The position numbers and the translations under genes were made by a program. Shown here piece after piece: positions 1 through 8,760 of a stretch of DNA of 64,000 nt. Within the stretch, counting starts at the first letter, position 1. Each line of letters begins with the position of its first letter. This DNA is from Bordetella genomosp. 13 (GTDB lineage Bacteria > Pseudomonadota > Gammaproteobacteria > Burkholderiales > Burkholderiaceae_B): assembly GCF_007679965.1 (NCBI RefSeq), contig NZ_VEHL01000009.1, forward strand, positions 248,001-312,000. The letters are read 5' to 3'. Below the pieces are notes generated by a model that did not search any database, was not told where the DNA came from, and was given only the letters and a program-made list of their open reading frames with translations.

Positions 1-491
1 CGCTGTACGCGCCCAACGGCTGGCTGGGCAAGCCGCTGATGGAAGGCTTCGGCACGAAGGTGGCGTTCACGCCGCTGGGCATCGTCATCGCGCTGATCTT
101 CATCGGCCTGCCCTTCGTGGTGCGCACGGTGCAGCCGGTGCTGGAGGACGTCGAGCGCGAGCTCGAAGAGGCCGCGGCCAGCCTGGGCGCGGGCCGCTGG
201 CAGACGGTGCGGCGCGTGCTGCTGCCCGCCATGTTGCCGGCGCTGCTGACGGGCTTCGCGCTGTCCTTCGCCCGCGCGGTGGGCGAGTACGGCTCGGTGG
301 TGTTCATCGCGGGCAACATGCCCATGGTGTCCGAGATCACGCCGCTCTTGATCATCGTCAAGCTCGAGCAGTTCGACTACGCGGGCGCCGCCGCCATCGC
401 CACGGTGATGCTGGTGATCTCGTTCGCGCTGCTGCTGCTGATCAATCTGCTGCAGGGCTGGCAGTCGCGCCGGGGCGGGAGATCGGCATGA
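1..491 (+). CDS. cysT: Sulfate/thiosulfate ABC transporter permease CysT (5' truncated)
   Basis: One of two inner-membrane permeases of the sulfate/thiosulfate importer. The gene enters from the left edge; the frame begins at base 3 and 162 residues are visible. They hold the EAA loop (LEEAAASLGAG, followed by the conserved VLLP) that docks on the ATPase, then hydrophobic segments including ALLTGFALSFARAVGEYGSV and a final helix rich in L, V and A. The tail is basic and cytoplasmic. cysW begins 34 bases after the stop and cysA follows, the standard cysTWA order; the sulfate-binding protein gene should lie upstream, outside the window. Identification rests on the EAA motif plus the order. Confidence 0.93.
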   Translation, partial: LYAPNGWLGKPLMEGFGTKVAFTPLGIVIALIFIGLPFVVRTVQPVLEDVERELEEAAASLGAGRWQTVRRVLLPAMLPALLTGFALSFARAVGEYGSVVFIAGNMPMVSEITPLLIIVKLEQFDYAGAAAIATVMLVISFALLLLINLLQGWQSRRGGRSA

Positions 492-525
492 CGCGTTCCC
501 ACATTCTTCATGCCAGGAGGCCGCG

Positions 526-1437
526 ATGAACGCCGCCCCGCGTCCCCCGCATCTGTCCGAACCCCTCTGGGTGCGCGGCGTGCTGATCGTGCTGGCGCTG
601 GCGTTCCTGGCGCTGTTCCTGCTGGTCCCGCTTGCCGCGGTGTTCACCGAGGCCTTGCGCAAGGGCTGGGAGCTGTACCTGGCCGCCATCACCGAGCCCG
701 ACGCCTGGGAGGCCATCAAGCTGACCCTGCTGGTGGCCGGCATCGCGCTACCCGTGAATCTCGTGTTCGGCGTGGCCGTGGCCTGGGCCGTCACCAGGTT
801 CCAGTTCCGCGGCAAGCAGGTGCTGATCACGCTGATCGACCTGCCGTTCTCGGTGTCGCCGGTCGTGGCGGGCCTGGTGTTCGTGCTGCTGTTCGGCTCG
901 CAGGGCTGGTTCGGCCCCTGGCTCCAGGACCACGACCTGAAGATCGTCTATGCCCTGCCGGCCCTGATCCTGGCCACGCTGTTCGTCACGTTTCCCTTCG
1001 TGGCCCGCGAACTGATCCCGCTGATGCAGGCGCAGGGCAGCGAGGAAGAGCAGGCCGCCCTGACGCTGGGCGCCAGCGGCTGGCAGATCTTCTGGCGCGT
1101 GACGCTGCCCAACATCAAGTGGGGCCTGCTGTACGGCGCGATCCTGTGCAATGCGCGCGCCATGGGCGAGTTCGGCGCGGTGTCGGTGGTGTCCGGCAAG
1201 ATCCGCGGCCTGACCAACACCATGACCCTGCACGTCGAGATTCTCTACAACGAGTACCAATTCGCGGCGGCGTTCGCGGTGGCCTCGCTGCTGGCCTTGC
1301 TGGCGCTGGTCACCCTGGTGGCCAAGAATCTGGTGGAGTGGCATGGCGCGCGCCCCGCGCGCGCCGCGCCCGTCCGCCCGTCCGCCACCCATCCCGCCGC
1401 CGCGCTGCCCGCACGCCTGGAGGAAGCGGCACCATGA
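526..1437 (+). CDS. cysW: Sulfate/thiosulfate ABC transporter permease CysW
   Basis: Second inner-membrane permease of the sulfate importer, 303 residues, about the usual CysW length. Six hydrophobic segments are visible, the first at roughly residues 20-45. The EAA loop reads EEQAALTLGASGWQIFWRVTLP near residues 170-190. The start is set by a perfect AGGAGG at 515-520, five bases before ATG 526. The C-terminus is an A/P/R-rich tail of about 30 residues, longer than the transmembrane core needs. The stop overlaps the cysA start as ATGA, implying translational coupling. Confidence 0.94.
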   Translation: MNAAPRPPHLSEPLWVRGVLIVLALAFLALFLLVPLAAVFTEALRKGWELYLAAITEPDAWEAIKLTLLVAGIALPVNLVFGVAVAWAVTRFQFRGKQVLITLIDLPFSVSPVVAGLVFVLLFGSQGWFGPWLQDHDLKIVYALPALILATLFVTFPFVARELIPLMQAQGSEEEQAALTLGASGWQIFWRVTLPNIKWGLLYGAILCNARAMGEFGAVSVVSGKIRGLTNTMTLHVEILYNEYQFAAAFAVASLLALLALVTLVAKNLVEWHGARPARAAPVRPSATHPAAALPARLEEAAP

Positions 1438-2510
1438 GCATCGAAGTCAAGAACCTGTCCAAGCAATTCGGCACGTTCCGCGCGCTGGACGACGTGTCGT
1501 TGCGCATCGACACCGGCGAGCTGGTCGCGCTGCTGGGCCCCTCGGGCTGTGGCAAGACCACGCTGCTGCGCATCATCGCCGGCCTGGAAACGCCCGATTC
1601 GGGCAGCGTGCTGTTTTCGGGCGAGGACGCCACCGACGTGGACGTGCGCCAGCGCCAGGTCGGTTTCGTGTTCCAGCACTACGCGCTGTTCCGCCACATG
1701 ACCGTGTTCGAGAACGTGGCGTTCGGCCTGCGCGTGCGTCCGCGCGCGCAGCGTCCGCCCGAGGCGAAGATACGCGCCAAGGTGCACGAGCTGCTTAGCC
1801 TGGTGCAGCTGGACTGGCTGGCCGACCGTTATCCGGCCCAGCTGTCGGGTGGCCAGCGCCAGCGCATCGCGCTGGCCCGCGCGCTGGCGGTGGAGCCGCG
1901 CGTGCTGCTGCTGGACGAGCCGTTCGGCGCGCTGGACGCCAAGGTCCGCAAGGAACTGCGCCGCTGGCTGCGGCGCCTGCACGACGAGCTGCACGTGGCC
2001 AGCGTGTTCGTCACGCACGATCAGGAGGAAGCGCTGGAAGTGGCAGACCGGGTGGTGCTGATGAACGGCGGCCACATCGAGCAGGTCGGCTCGCCGCGCG
2101 AGGTGTGGGAGCGTCCCGCCACGCCGTTCGTGCACGGCTTCCTGGGCGACGTGAACACGCTGCACGGCCATGCCGCGCGCGGCGTCTGGCAGGCCGGAGG
2201 CATTTCGCTGGCGGCGCCGGCGCTGCCGCAGGACGAGCGCGTGCCGGCCATCGCGTACGTGCGGCCGCACGACATCGACCTGGCCCGCGACGACGGCACG
2301 GGCAACGGCATCCGCGTGAAGCTGGGCCACGTGTACCTGGCCGGTCCCAGCGCCTGCCTGGAGCTGCGCCGCCTGGATCAGGACGCCGTGATCGAGGCCG
2401 AGCTGCCCGAAAGCCTGTTCCGTGGCCTGGGCCTGAAAGAGGGCGACATCCTGCTGGCGCAACCGCGCCGCGCCACGGTCTACGCCTCGCATCCCGGTGC
2501 CGCGCAATGA
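1434..2510 (+). CDS. cysA: Sulfate/thiosulfate ABC transporter ATPase CysA
   Basis: ATPase that powers sulfate/thiosulfate import with CysT and CysW. 358 residues. Walker A GPSGCGKT is at residues 35-42, followed by the Q-loop (VFQHYALFRHMT), the signature LSGGQRQR, Walker B VLLLDEPFGALDAK and the H-loop VFVTHDQEE. A C-terminal TOBE-like regulatory region starts around residue 235. ATG 1434 overlaps the cysW stop (ATGA), and the cysA stop overlaps the cysH start in the same way, so transport and reduction genes are co-translated. An open frame continues upstream of 1434 but is only the shifted shadow of cysW. Confidence 0.95.
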   Translation: MSIEVKNLSKQFGTFRALDDVSLRIDTGELVALLGPSGCGKTTLLRIIAGLETPDSGSVLFSGEDATDVDVRQRQVGFVFQHYALFRHMTVFENVAFGLRVRPRAQRPPEAKIRAKVHELLSLVQLDWLADRYPAQLSGGQRQRIALARALAVEPRVLLLDEPFGALDAKVRKELRRWLRRLHDELHVASVFVTHDQEEALEVADRVVLMNGGHIEQVGSPREVWERPATPFVHGFLGDVNTLHGHAARGVWQAGGISLAAPALPQDERVPAIAYVRPHDIDLARDDGTGNGIRVKLGHVYLAGPSACLELRRLDQDAVIEAELPESLFRGLGLKEGDILLAQPRRATVYASHPGAAQ

Positions 2511-3361
2511 GCCAGACGAGCGGAAAGACCTCATCGCTGGAGCCGAGCCGTCCGACGGGAACGGGGCACGCGCTCGACCCGGCCCCGTCGCCTCGGCCGG
2601 ACCCATCGTCCGCGCCGCGCGCAGGCGATGTGGCGCCGCCGTCCGCCGACCTTGCCGCGCGCGTCGCGGCGCGCTGGGCGACGCTGCGCGACACGCTCGA
2701 GGACATCGCGCTGCGCCATCCCGACGCGGCCCTGGCCTCGTCGCTGGCCGCCGAGGACATGGTGCTGACGCACGCCATCTTCCAGGGCGGCCTGCCGCTG
2801 GAGGTGTTCACGCTGGACACCGGCCGGCTGCACGCCGAGACCCTGGCGGTGCTGCCGCGCATCGAGGCCCGCTACGGCCGCGCCGTGCGCGTCTGGCACC
2901 CCGAAGCGGACGCCGTGGCCGCGCACGTGGCCGAGCACGGCGCGTACGCGTTCTACGAAAGCGTCGACCTGCGCAAGGCCTGTTGCCGGATCCGCAAGGT
3001 CGAGCCGCTGCGGCGCGCGCTGGCCGGCCGCGGCGCCTGGCTGACCGGCCAGCGCCGCGAGCAGGCCGCCACGCGCGGCGAACTGCCCGAGGCCGAGGAC
3101 GACACCGTCTTCGGGCTGCGCAAGTACAACCCGCTGGCCGCCTGGAGCGAGGCGGAGGTCTGGCACCTGATCCGCACGCTGGACATCCCCTACAACCCCC
3201 TGCACGATCAGGGCTACCCGTCCATCGGCTGCGAGCCCTGTGCGCGCGCGATCCGCCCCGGCGAGGACGTGCGGGCGGGGCGCTGGTGGTGGGAGCAGGC
3301 CGACTCGAAAGAGTGCGGCCTGCATGCGGGCAACCGCGTCATTCCCGTGGCATCGCGCTGA
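2507..3361 (+). CDS. cysH: Assimilatory adenylylsulfate (APS) reductase CysH
   Basis: Reduces activated sulfate to sulfite in cysteine synthesis. 284 residues. The [4Fe-4S]-binding cysteines typical of the APS-type enzyme are present: Cys159-Cys160 (KACCRIRK) and Cys242-x2-Cys245 (GCEPCARAI). The catalytic cysteine is Cys270 in KECGLH. The iron-sulfur cysteines point to APS rather than PAPS as substrate, which fits the absence of a cysC kinase here. The start overlaps the cysA stop (ATGA). The first 45 or so residues are rich in S, P and A and precede the conserved fold; they may be a disordered extension, or the true start could lie further in, though no better ribosome site is obvious. Confidence 0.93.
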   Translation: MSQTSGKTSSLEPSRPTGTGHALDPAPSPRPDPSSAPRAGDVAPPSADLAARVAARWATLRDTLEDIALRHPDAALASSLAAEDMVLTHAIFQGGLPLEVFTLDTGRLHAETLAVLPRIEARYGRAVRVWHPEADAVAAHVAEHGAYAFYESVDLRKACCRIRKVEPLRRALAGRGAWLTGQRREQAATRGELPEAEDDTVFGLRKYNPLAAWSEAEVWHLIRTLDIPYNPLHDQGYPSIGCEPCARAIRPGEDVRAGRWWWEQADSKECGLHAGNRVIPVASR

Positions 3362-3411
3362 AGGCTTTCCGGCACGCGACCAAGAATTCGATTCGATCTG
3401 AGGAAACAACC

Positions 3412-4320
3412 ATGTCCGTCGTGACCCATCGCAGCCATCTGGATTGGCTGGAGTCGGAGGCGATCTACATCCTGCGCGAAGTGGCCGCCGAGTGCGCGAA
3501 ACCCGTGCTGCTGTTCTCGGGCGGCAAGGATTCGGTGGTGCTGCTGCGCCTGGCCGAGAAGGCGTTCCGCCCGGGCCGCTTCCCGTTCCCGCTGATGCAC
3601 ATCGACACCGGCCACAACTTCGACGAAGTGATCGCGTTTCGCGACGCGCGCGCGGCCGAGCTGGGCGAGACCCTGATCGTGCGCAGCGTCGAGGACTCGA
3701 TCCGGCGCGGCAGCGTGGTGCTGCGCCACGCCACGGATTCGCGCAATGCCGCGCAGGCGGTGACGCTGCTGGAGGCGATCGAGGAATTCGGCTTCGATGC
3801 CTGCATCGGCGGCGCGCGCCGCGACGAGGAGAAGGCCCGCGCCAAGGAGCGCATCTTCTCGTTCCGCGATTCGTTCGGCCAGTGGGATCCGAAGGCGCAG
3901 CGGCCCGAACTGTGGAACCTGTTCAACACGCGCGTGCATCCGGGCGAGAACATGCGGGTGTTCCCGATCTCGAACTGGACCGAGCTGGACGTGTGGCAGT
4001 ACATCCAGCGCGAGAACCTGGCGTTGCCGCCGATCTACTACAGCCATGCGCGCGACGTGGTGCGCCGGCGCGGCCTGCTGGTGCCCGTCACGCCGCTGAC
4101 GCCGCCCGCCGACGGCGAGGTGGTCGAGCGGCTGCCGGTGCGGTTCCGCACGGTGGGCGACATCTCGTGCACCTGCCCGGTGGCGTCCGACGCCGCCGAC
4201 CCGGCCGCCATCATCGCCGAGACCGCGGTCACCGACATCACCGAGCGCGGTGCCACGCGCATGGACGACCAGACCTCGGAGGCATCGATGGAACGGCGCA
4301 AGCGCGAAGGCTATTTCTGA
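3412..4320 (+). CDS. cysD: Sulfate adenylyltransferase subunit 2 CysD
   Basis: Catalytic subunit of ATP sulfurylase, forming APS from sulfate and ATP, driven by the CysN GTPase. 302 residues, the family length. The PP-loop SGGKDS is at residues 36-41, the substrate motif IGGARRDEEKARAKER lies near the middle, and the C-terminus ends in the conserved ERRKREGYF. Preceded by GAGGAAACAACC before ATG 3412, 50 bases after cysH. With CysN it supplies the APS consumed by CysH. Confidence 0.96.
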   Translation: MSVVTHRSHLDWLESEAIYILREVAAECAKPVLLFSGGKDSVVLLRLAEKAFRPGRFPFPLMHIDTGHNFDEVIAFRDARAAELGETLIVRSVEDSIRRGSVVLRHATDSRNAAQAVTLLEAIEEFGFDACIGGARRDEEKARAKERIFSFRDSFGQWDPKAQRPELWNLFNTRVHPGENMRVFPISNWTELDVWQYIQRENLALPPIYYSHARDVVRRRGLLVPVTPLTPPADGEVVERLPVRFRTVGDISCTCPVASDAADPAAIIAETAVTDITERGATRMDDQTSEASMERRKREGYF

Positions 4321-4357
4321 CCGTCCCCAGCCCACCAGACAGATTGCGAGACGCTGC

Positions 4358-5656
4358 ATGAACACCATCAATGAATCCTTCCTGGACGGCACCGGCAACG
4401 GCGTGCTGCGCCTGATCACCGCCGGCTCGGTCGACGACGGCAAGTCGACGCTGATCGGCCGCCTGCTGTACGACAGCAAGGGCGTGTTCGCCGACCAGCT
4501 CGACGCCATCTCGCGCGCGAAATACAAGCGCGTGGCGGGCGACGGCATCGACTTCTCGCTGCTGACCGACGGCCTGGAAGCCGAGCGCGAGCAGGGCATC
4601 ACCATCGACGTGGCGTACCGCTATTTCTCCACGCCGCTGCGCAAGTTCATCATCGCCGACGCGCCGGGCCACGAGCAGTACACGCGCAACATGGTGACCG
4701 GTGCCTCGACCGCGGACGCCGCCATCATCCTGATCGACGCCACGCGCGCCGCCGACGGCCGCCTGCTGGCGCAGACCAAGCGGCACAGCATGATCGCGAA
4801 GCTGCTGGGCATCCGGCACATCGTGGTCGCCGTCAACAAGATGGATCTGGTCGACTGGGACCGCGCGGTGTTCGACCGCATCCGCGACGCGTACGCCGAC
4901 CTTGCCGCACGCCTGGGGCTGGCGCATTTCGACATCCTGCCGCTGTCGGCCTTGAACGGCGACAACGTGGTGACGGCCTCGCCGCGCACGCCGTGGTACG
5001 AGGGGCGGCCGCTGCTGGCGCTGCTGGAGACGCTGGTCGTGGCCGACGACGGGCGCGGCCTGCCGCTGCGCCTGCCAGTGCAGTGGGTGCTGCGGCATGG
5101 CGGCGACCGCGCCGACGATTTCCGAGGCTATGCGGGACGCCTGGCCAGCGGCTCGCTGCGCGTGGGCGACACCGTGGCGGTGCAGCCGTCGGGACAGCAG
5201 GCGCGCGTCGCCAGCCTGGTGCGCGGCGCCGTCGAAGTGGATGAGGCGGTGGCGGGCGATTCGGTCACCGTGGTGCTGGACCGCGACGTCGACGTGTCGC
5301 GCGGCGATACGCTGGTGCGTCCCGATGCGCCGGCGCAGACAGGCCGCGAGTTCGAGGCCGAGCTGTGCTGGCTGGACGCGCAGCCGCTCAACCCGGCGCG
5401 GCGCTATCTGCTCAAGCACGGTACGCGCCTGACCTCGGCGAAGATCCGCGAGGTACGCACGCAACGCGACGTGCACGAGCTGCAGGAGATCGCGCACGCG
5501 GGCGGCACGCTGTCGATGAACGACATCGGCAGGGTGGTGCTGGCCACGCGCGAGACGCTGGCGGTGGACCGGTACGATGCGCTGCCGGCCAACGGCGCCT
5601 TCATCCTGATCGACGAGGCCACGCACCAGACGGCGGCGGCCGGCATGCTGCGCTAA
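4358..5656 (+). CDS. cysN: Sulfate adenylyltransferase subunit 1 CysN (GTPase)
   Basis: Regulatory GTPase subunit of ATP sulfurylase, 432 residues. G1 is GSVDDGKST at residues 23-31, followed by the G2 region QGITIDVAYRYF, G3 DAPGHEQY and G4 NKMD, then EF-Tu-like beta-barrel domains. No CysC (APS kinase) domain is fused at the C-terminus, so the protein is the short CysN type, consistent with direct reduction of APS. Starts 37 bases after cysD and is the last gene of the sulfate cluster. Confidence 0.95.
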   Translation: MNTINESFLDGTGNGVLRLITAGSVDDGKSTLIGRLLYDSKGVFADQLDAISRAKYKRVAGDGIDFSLLTDGLEAEREQGITIDVAYRYFSTPLRKFIIADAPGHEQYTRNMVTGASTADAAIILIDATRAADGRLLAQTKRHSMIAKLLGIRHIVVAVNKMDLVDWDRAVFDRIRDAYADLAARLGLAHFDILPLSALNGDNVVTASPRTPWYEGRPLLALLETLVVADDGRGLPLRLPVQWVLRHGGDRADDFRGYAGRLASGSLRVGDTVAVQPSGQQARVASLVRGAVEVDEAVAGDSVTVVLDRDVDVSRGDTLVRPDAPAQTGREFEAELCWLDAQPLNPARRYLLKHGTRLTSAKIREVRTQRDVHELQEIAHAGGTLSMNDIGRVVLATRETLAVDRYDALPANGAFILIDEATHQTAAAGMLR

Positions 5657-5810
5657 GGCGCTGTTGTTTTTCCTCCAAACCCTTGCCTGGCGCGGCTTTC
5701 CGGCCGGTTTGCAGGGGGCGGCGGGACGGCTGGAATCATTTCCGTACGGCGTCGGCCGTCTTGGGGTAAATTGGGGCGTCGCCTGATCGCATCGCGGGGC
5801 TTGCCAAAAG

Positions 5811-5830
5811 TACTGTGTTTTTGTACAGTG
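5811..5830 (+). promoter_or_regulatory. LexA (SOS) box in front of the radical SAM gene
   Basis: The 20-base site reads TACTGT, then an 8-base T-rich spacer, then ACAGTG, i.e. CTGT-N8-ACAG, the core of the proteobacterial LexA box. It ends five bases before ATG 5836, so bound LexA would block initiation or early elongation. A possible -10 (GGTAAATT) lies upstream around 5765-5772. Confidence 0.75.
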
Positions 5831-5835
5831 CTTTC

Positions 5836-7056
5836 ATGGCAAGCACCGATCATTCTTTTTCCGCCGGTTCTGGGTCCCCGGCTGCCGCCCCCGCCGCCTT
5901 GCGCGGTCGGGGTGCGGTTACTAATGTTCGTCACCGCTTCCAAGAAACCGAGCGCACCGCGCCGGACGAAGCGGCCGACATGTTCCCCGACGCTGCCGCC
6001 CTGCGCACCGAGGTCCGGGCCGAACAGGCCCGGTCCATCCTGTCCCGCAACGATTCGCCTGACGTCCCGTTCGAGGTCGCCATCAATCCGTACCGCGGCT
6101 GCGAACACGGCTGCGTCTATTGCTTCGCCCGGCCCACGCATGCCTACCTGGGCTACTCCCCCGGGCTCGATTTCGAAACCAAGCTGGTGGCCAAGGCCAA
6201 TGCCGTCGAGGTCCTGCGCGGCGAGCTGGCCAAGCCCGGCTACCGCGTCGCGCCCATCAACCTGGGTTCGGCCACCGACATCTACCAGCCCATCGAGCGC
6301 ACCTGGCGCCTCACGCGCAACCTGCTGCAGGTCATGCTGGACACGGGCCATCCCGTCACGCTGGTCACCAAGAACGCCCTGATCGAACGCGACCTCGACC
6401 TGTTGCGCGCCCTGGCCGAACGCAACCTGGTCATGGCCTTCGTCAGCATCACCACGCTGGACGCCGACATGGCCCGCACGCTCGAGCCCCGCGCCTCCGC
6501 GCCGTGGCGCCGGCTGCAGGCCGTGCGCACGCTGGCCCAGGCCGGCGTGCCGGTGGGCGTGCTGGCCTCGCCCCTCATTCCGTTCATCAACGACGAATTC
6601 CTCGAATCCATCCTCGAAGAGGCCGCCAACGCCGGCGCCCGCTTCAGCGGCTACACCGTGGTGCGGCTGCCCTGGGAAGTGAAAGAGGTGTTCGAACAAT
6701 GGCTGCAGGCGCACTTCCCGGATCGCGCCCAGCGCGTGCTGCATCGCGTCGAAGACATGCGCGAAGGCCGCCGCAACGATCCCAATTTCGGCACCCGCAT
6801 GCGCGGCACCGGCGTCTGGGCGGACCTGCTGCGCCAGCGCTACACGCTGGCGGTGCGCAAGTTCGGCCTGAATGCCATGCGGCCGCAGCTCGATTGCAGC
6901 CAGTTCGTGGCGCCCGAGCCGCCTGCCGTGCCCTTGAAAAGGGCAGGGCGCGGCGACTCCCAGCCCGTGCACTTCCACGAAGGCGTGCGCCGCATTGCCG
7001 CCGCCACGCTGGCCGTGCAGGCGCAGCGAGCAGGGCAGTTGGCGCTGTTCGACTGA
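5836..7056 (+). CDS. PA0069/SplB-like radical SAM protein, probably SOS-regulated
   Basis: Radical SAM enzyme of the PA0069 family, distantly related to spore photoproduct lyase; exact reaction unknown. 406 residues from ATG 5836. The SAM-cluster motif is Cys89-x3-Cys93-x2-Cys96 (CEHGCVYC), preceded by INPYRG, and the family motifs GSATDIYQPIE and RPQLDCSQF are present. A GTG at 5815 would add seven residues but lies inside the LexA operator, so ATG 5836 is preferred. Monocistronic between cysN and a small hypothetical gene. Its LexA box suggests a DNA-damage role. Confidence 0.85.
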   Translation: MASTDHSFSAGSGSPAAAPAALRGRGAVTNVRHRFQETERTAPDEAADMFPDAAALRTEVRAEQARSILSRNDSPDVPFEVAINPYRGCEHGCVYCFARPTHAYLGYSPGLDFETKLVAKANAVEVLRGELAKPGYRVAPINLGSATDIYQPIERTWRLTRNLLQVMLDTGHPVTLVTKNALIERDLDLLRALAERNLVMAFVSITTLDADMARTLEPRASAPWRRLQAVRTLAQAGVPVGVLASPLIPFINDEFLESILEEAANAGARFSGYTVVRLPWEVKEVFEQWLQAHFPDRAQRVLHRVEDMREGRRNDPNFGTRMRGTGVWADLLRQRYTLAVRKFGLNAMRPQLDCSQFVAPEPPAVPLKRAGRGDSQPVHFHEGVRRIAAATLAVQAQRAGQLALFD

Positions 7057-7159
7057 AACGCCTCGCATCTTCACGTCTGCCTTCGCATTCGCATTTCCCG
7101 ACGCAGCAGTTCCGACACCTCACAACACGACAACACGCCGCCTAGCCAGGAGCTCCACC

Positions 7160-7642
7160 ATGACCATCGCCACGCTGTCTTCCGCCGTTCTCGCACCGAT
7201 CAACGGTGCCGCCGTACGCCGGCTGTTCGCGGGCTCGGGCCGGGTGGGCTCGCTGCTCGGCATTCCCGCGCGCCGGGGGCGGGTGCGGGCGCAAGCCCAG
7301 GCCATCCAGGCCGCGGGGCTGTTCGGCGCCGTGTCAACCCTGCCGGACACGGCGGCGGCGCGCAAGTGGCCGTTCCCGCCCGTGCAGCCCGCCGTGCCGG
7401 TTGACCCGCCACAGGCGCCCCGAGCGGTCCAGATGCCCGTGCCGCAGGTGCCCGTCTGCGCGCCGGTTGCATCGTCCGATGCCAAGCGGCCGTCCTCCGA
7501 TGCCGCCCTGGGCGACGTGCGCAACCTGTCCACCGTCCAGGCGCTGGGCGTGCGCCGCATGGTCATCGACGTGCTGCTGGTGGCCATGTGGGGCGCCTTG
7601 ATCCCCGGCCTGATGTGGCTGGGCGCCGCGGCGGGGTTCTGA
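7160..7642 (+). CDS. Hypothetical proline-rich protein with C-terminal membrane anchor
   Basis: Not a family I recognise. 160 residues from ATG 7160, with a good AGGAG at 7148-7152. The N-terminal half is Ala/Arg-rich; residues about 72-100 form a proline-rich stretch (PFPPVQPAVPVDPPQAP); the last 30 residues are one hydrophobic segment (VLLVAMWGALIPGLMWLG). A tail-anchored inner-membrane protein is the simplest reading. It stands alone between the radical SAM gene and a convergent hydratase gene. The ribosome site and strong frame bias argue that it is real. Confidence 0.55.
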   Translation: MTIATLSSAVLAPINGAAVRRLFAGSGRVGSLLGIPARRGRVRAQAQAIQAAGLFGAVSTLPDTAAARKWPFPPVQPAVPVDPPQAPRAVQMPVPQVPVCAPVASSDAKRPSSDAALGDVRNLSTVQALGVRRMVIDVLLVAMWGALIPGLMWLGAAAGF

Positions 7643-7720
7643 ACGCCGGACGGTCGCTCAACGGCCTCCCAACGTCGCTTCACCACCGCGCCTGAACCTC
7701 CGTTCTCCCGGGCGGCCGCC

Positions 7721-8491
7721 TCACACCCGCAGGCTGATGGCCCCTATCCCCGGAAAGGCCACGTCCACCTTCATGCCGGGCTGCACGGCATGCACCCCGT
7801 TCCACGTTCCGGTCGTCACGACCGTTCCTGCCGGCACGGTCGCGCCATGGCGGGTCAGGTGCCGAAGCCACGCCGGCAGCAGCCAGGCGGGATCACCCAA
7901 CGAGTGCGTCCCCATATGAAGTTGCGCGGCCCCGTCGTCGATGCGCACTTCGCACACCTGCTGGTGCCACGGCCGGCGCGCATAGGGTATCCAGTCGCCC
8001 AGCACCAGTCCGGCGTGCGACTGGCAGTCGGCCAGGCGCAGCAGCGCGGGCGCTTGCGAGGCCTGCTCGAAACGCGAATCCACCAGTTCCACCGACACGG
8101 TCATGGCGTCGATCAGGCCGTCCACCGCGTCCTCGGCCAGCAGGGCGGCCTCATCGGGCGTCACCGCCCGGACCAGGCGCAGTGCCACCTCGGCCTCGAC
8201 GCCCGGGGCGTGCAGGCGCAGATCCGAATACTCGGCGCCATTGCCGCGCACGGCGTCCGGGGGCAGCCCCGCGTGCGTCAGCGTGGCGCTGCGCGTCGGG
8301 CCGCCGGATTTCCAGTACCGGGCGACCTCCCCGGCGCGCCACCAGCCCAGTTCGGCCGCCACGGCATCCTGCACGGCGTACGCCGCCTGCTCGCCTTTCA
8401 CGCTGTCCTGCCACAGGGCGGCGTCCAGCACCGTGCCGGTGCGGTAGGCGCCCACCAGGGCCTGGGCGAATTCGTGCTGTGCGGTATCCAA
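7721..8491 (-). CDS. 2-keto-4-pentenoate hydratase-like (fumarylacetoacetate hydrolase family)
   Basis: Predicted hydratase or decarboxylase of 2-oxo-dienoic acids, as in aromatic meta-cleavage routes. 256 residues. FAH-fold features include EAEVALRL (metal-binding Glu pair), VELVDSRF, ADCQSHAGLVLGDW and the C-terminal GTVVTTGTWNGVHAVQPG. The start chosen is TTG 8491 because AGGAGA (8499-8504, reverse strand) sits seven bases upstream; the open frame continues further upstream but the added residues are not family-like. It is divergent from rplS and has no pathway partners beside it, so substrate is unknown. Confidence 0.75.
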   Translation of the reverse strand: MDTAQHEFAQALVGAYRTGTVLDAALWQDSVKGEQAAYAVQDAVAAELGWWRAGEVARYWKSGGPTRSATLTHAGLPPDAVRGNGAEYSDLRLHAPGVEAEVALRLVRAVTPDEAALLAEDAVDGLIDAMTVSVELVDSRFEQASQAPALLRLADCQSHAGLVLGDWIPYARRPWHQQVCEVRIDDGAAQLHMGTHSLGDPAWLLPAWLRHLTRHGATVPAGTVVTTGTWNGVHAVQPGMKVDVAFPGIGAISLRV

Positions 8492-8604
8492 GTAAGGTTC
8501 TCCTGCCTGTAGGTCGGTTCGATGGAAACGTGCGTGTTGCCTGCCATACCGTAGCGCGCAGGCATCACCCTGCATACAAGCAGGATCATCCGGCATTTTT
8601 GCGG

Positions 8605-8610
8605 TAGAAT
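8605..8610 (+). promoter_or_regulatory. Putative rplS -10 element
   Basis: TAGAAT in the context GCGGTAGAATGCC, about 150 bases upstream of rplS. No convincing -35 hexamer stands 17 bases before it. If used, the rplS mRNA would carry a leader of roughly 145 bases; I see no clear L19-type regulatory structure in it. Confidence 0.35.
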
Positions 8611-8760
8611 GCCTGGTTTGCCAAATCTCATCCTCTGCTTCGCGCATTAAAGTCCTGGATCCCTGGCGCCGATGGCATCGTCTTCGGCTGCGTCCGGAAA
8701 CCCAGGCAAAACATCTACGGCAAAGTCTCGCGCGAAAGACATGATGAACTAGGAGTTCAA

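Noticed and set aside
5815..5835. GTG at 5815 as the start of the radical SAM gene
   Set aside because: It would lie inside the LexA palindrome with no ribosome site upstream; ATG 5836 keeps all conserved residues.
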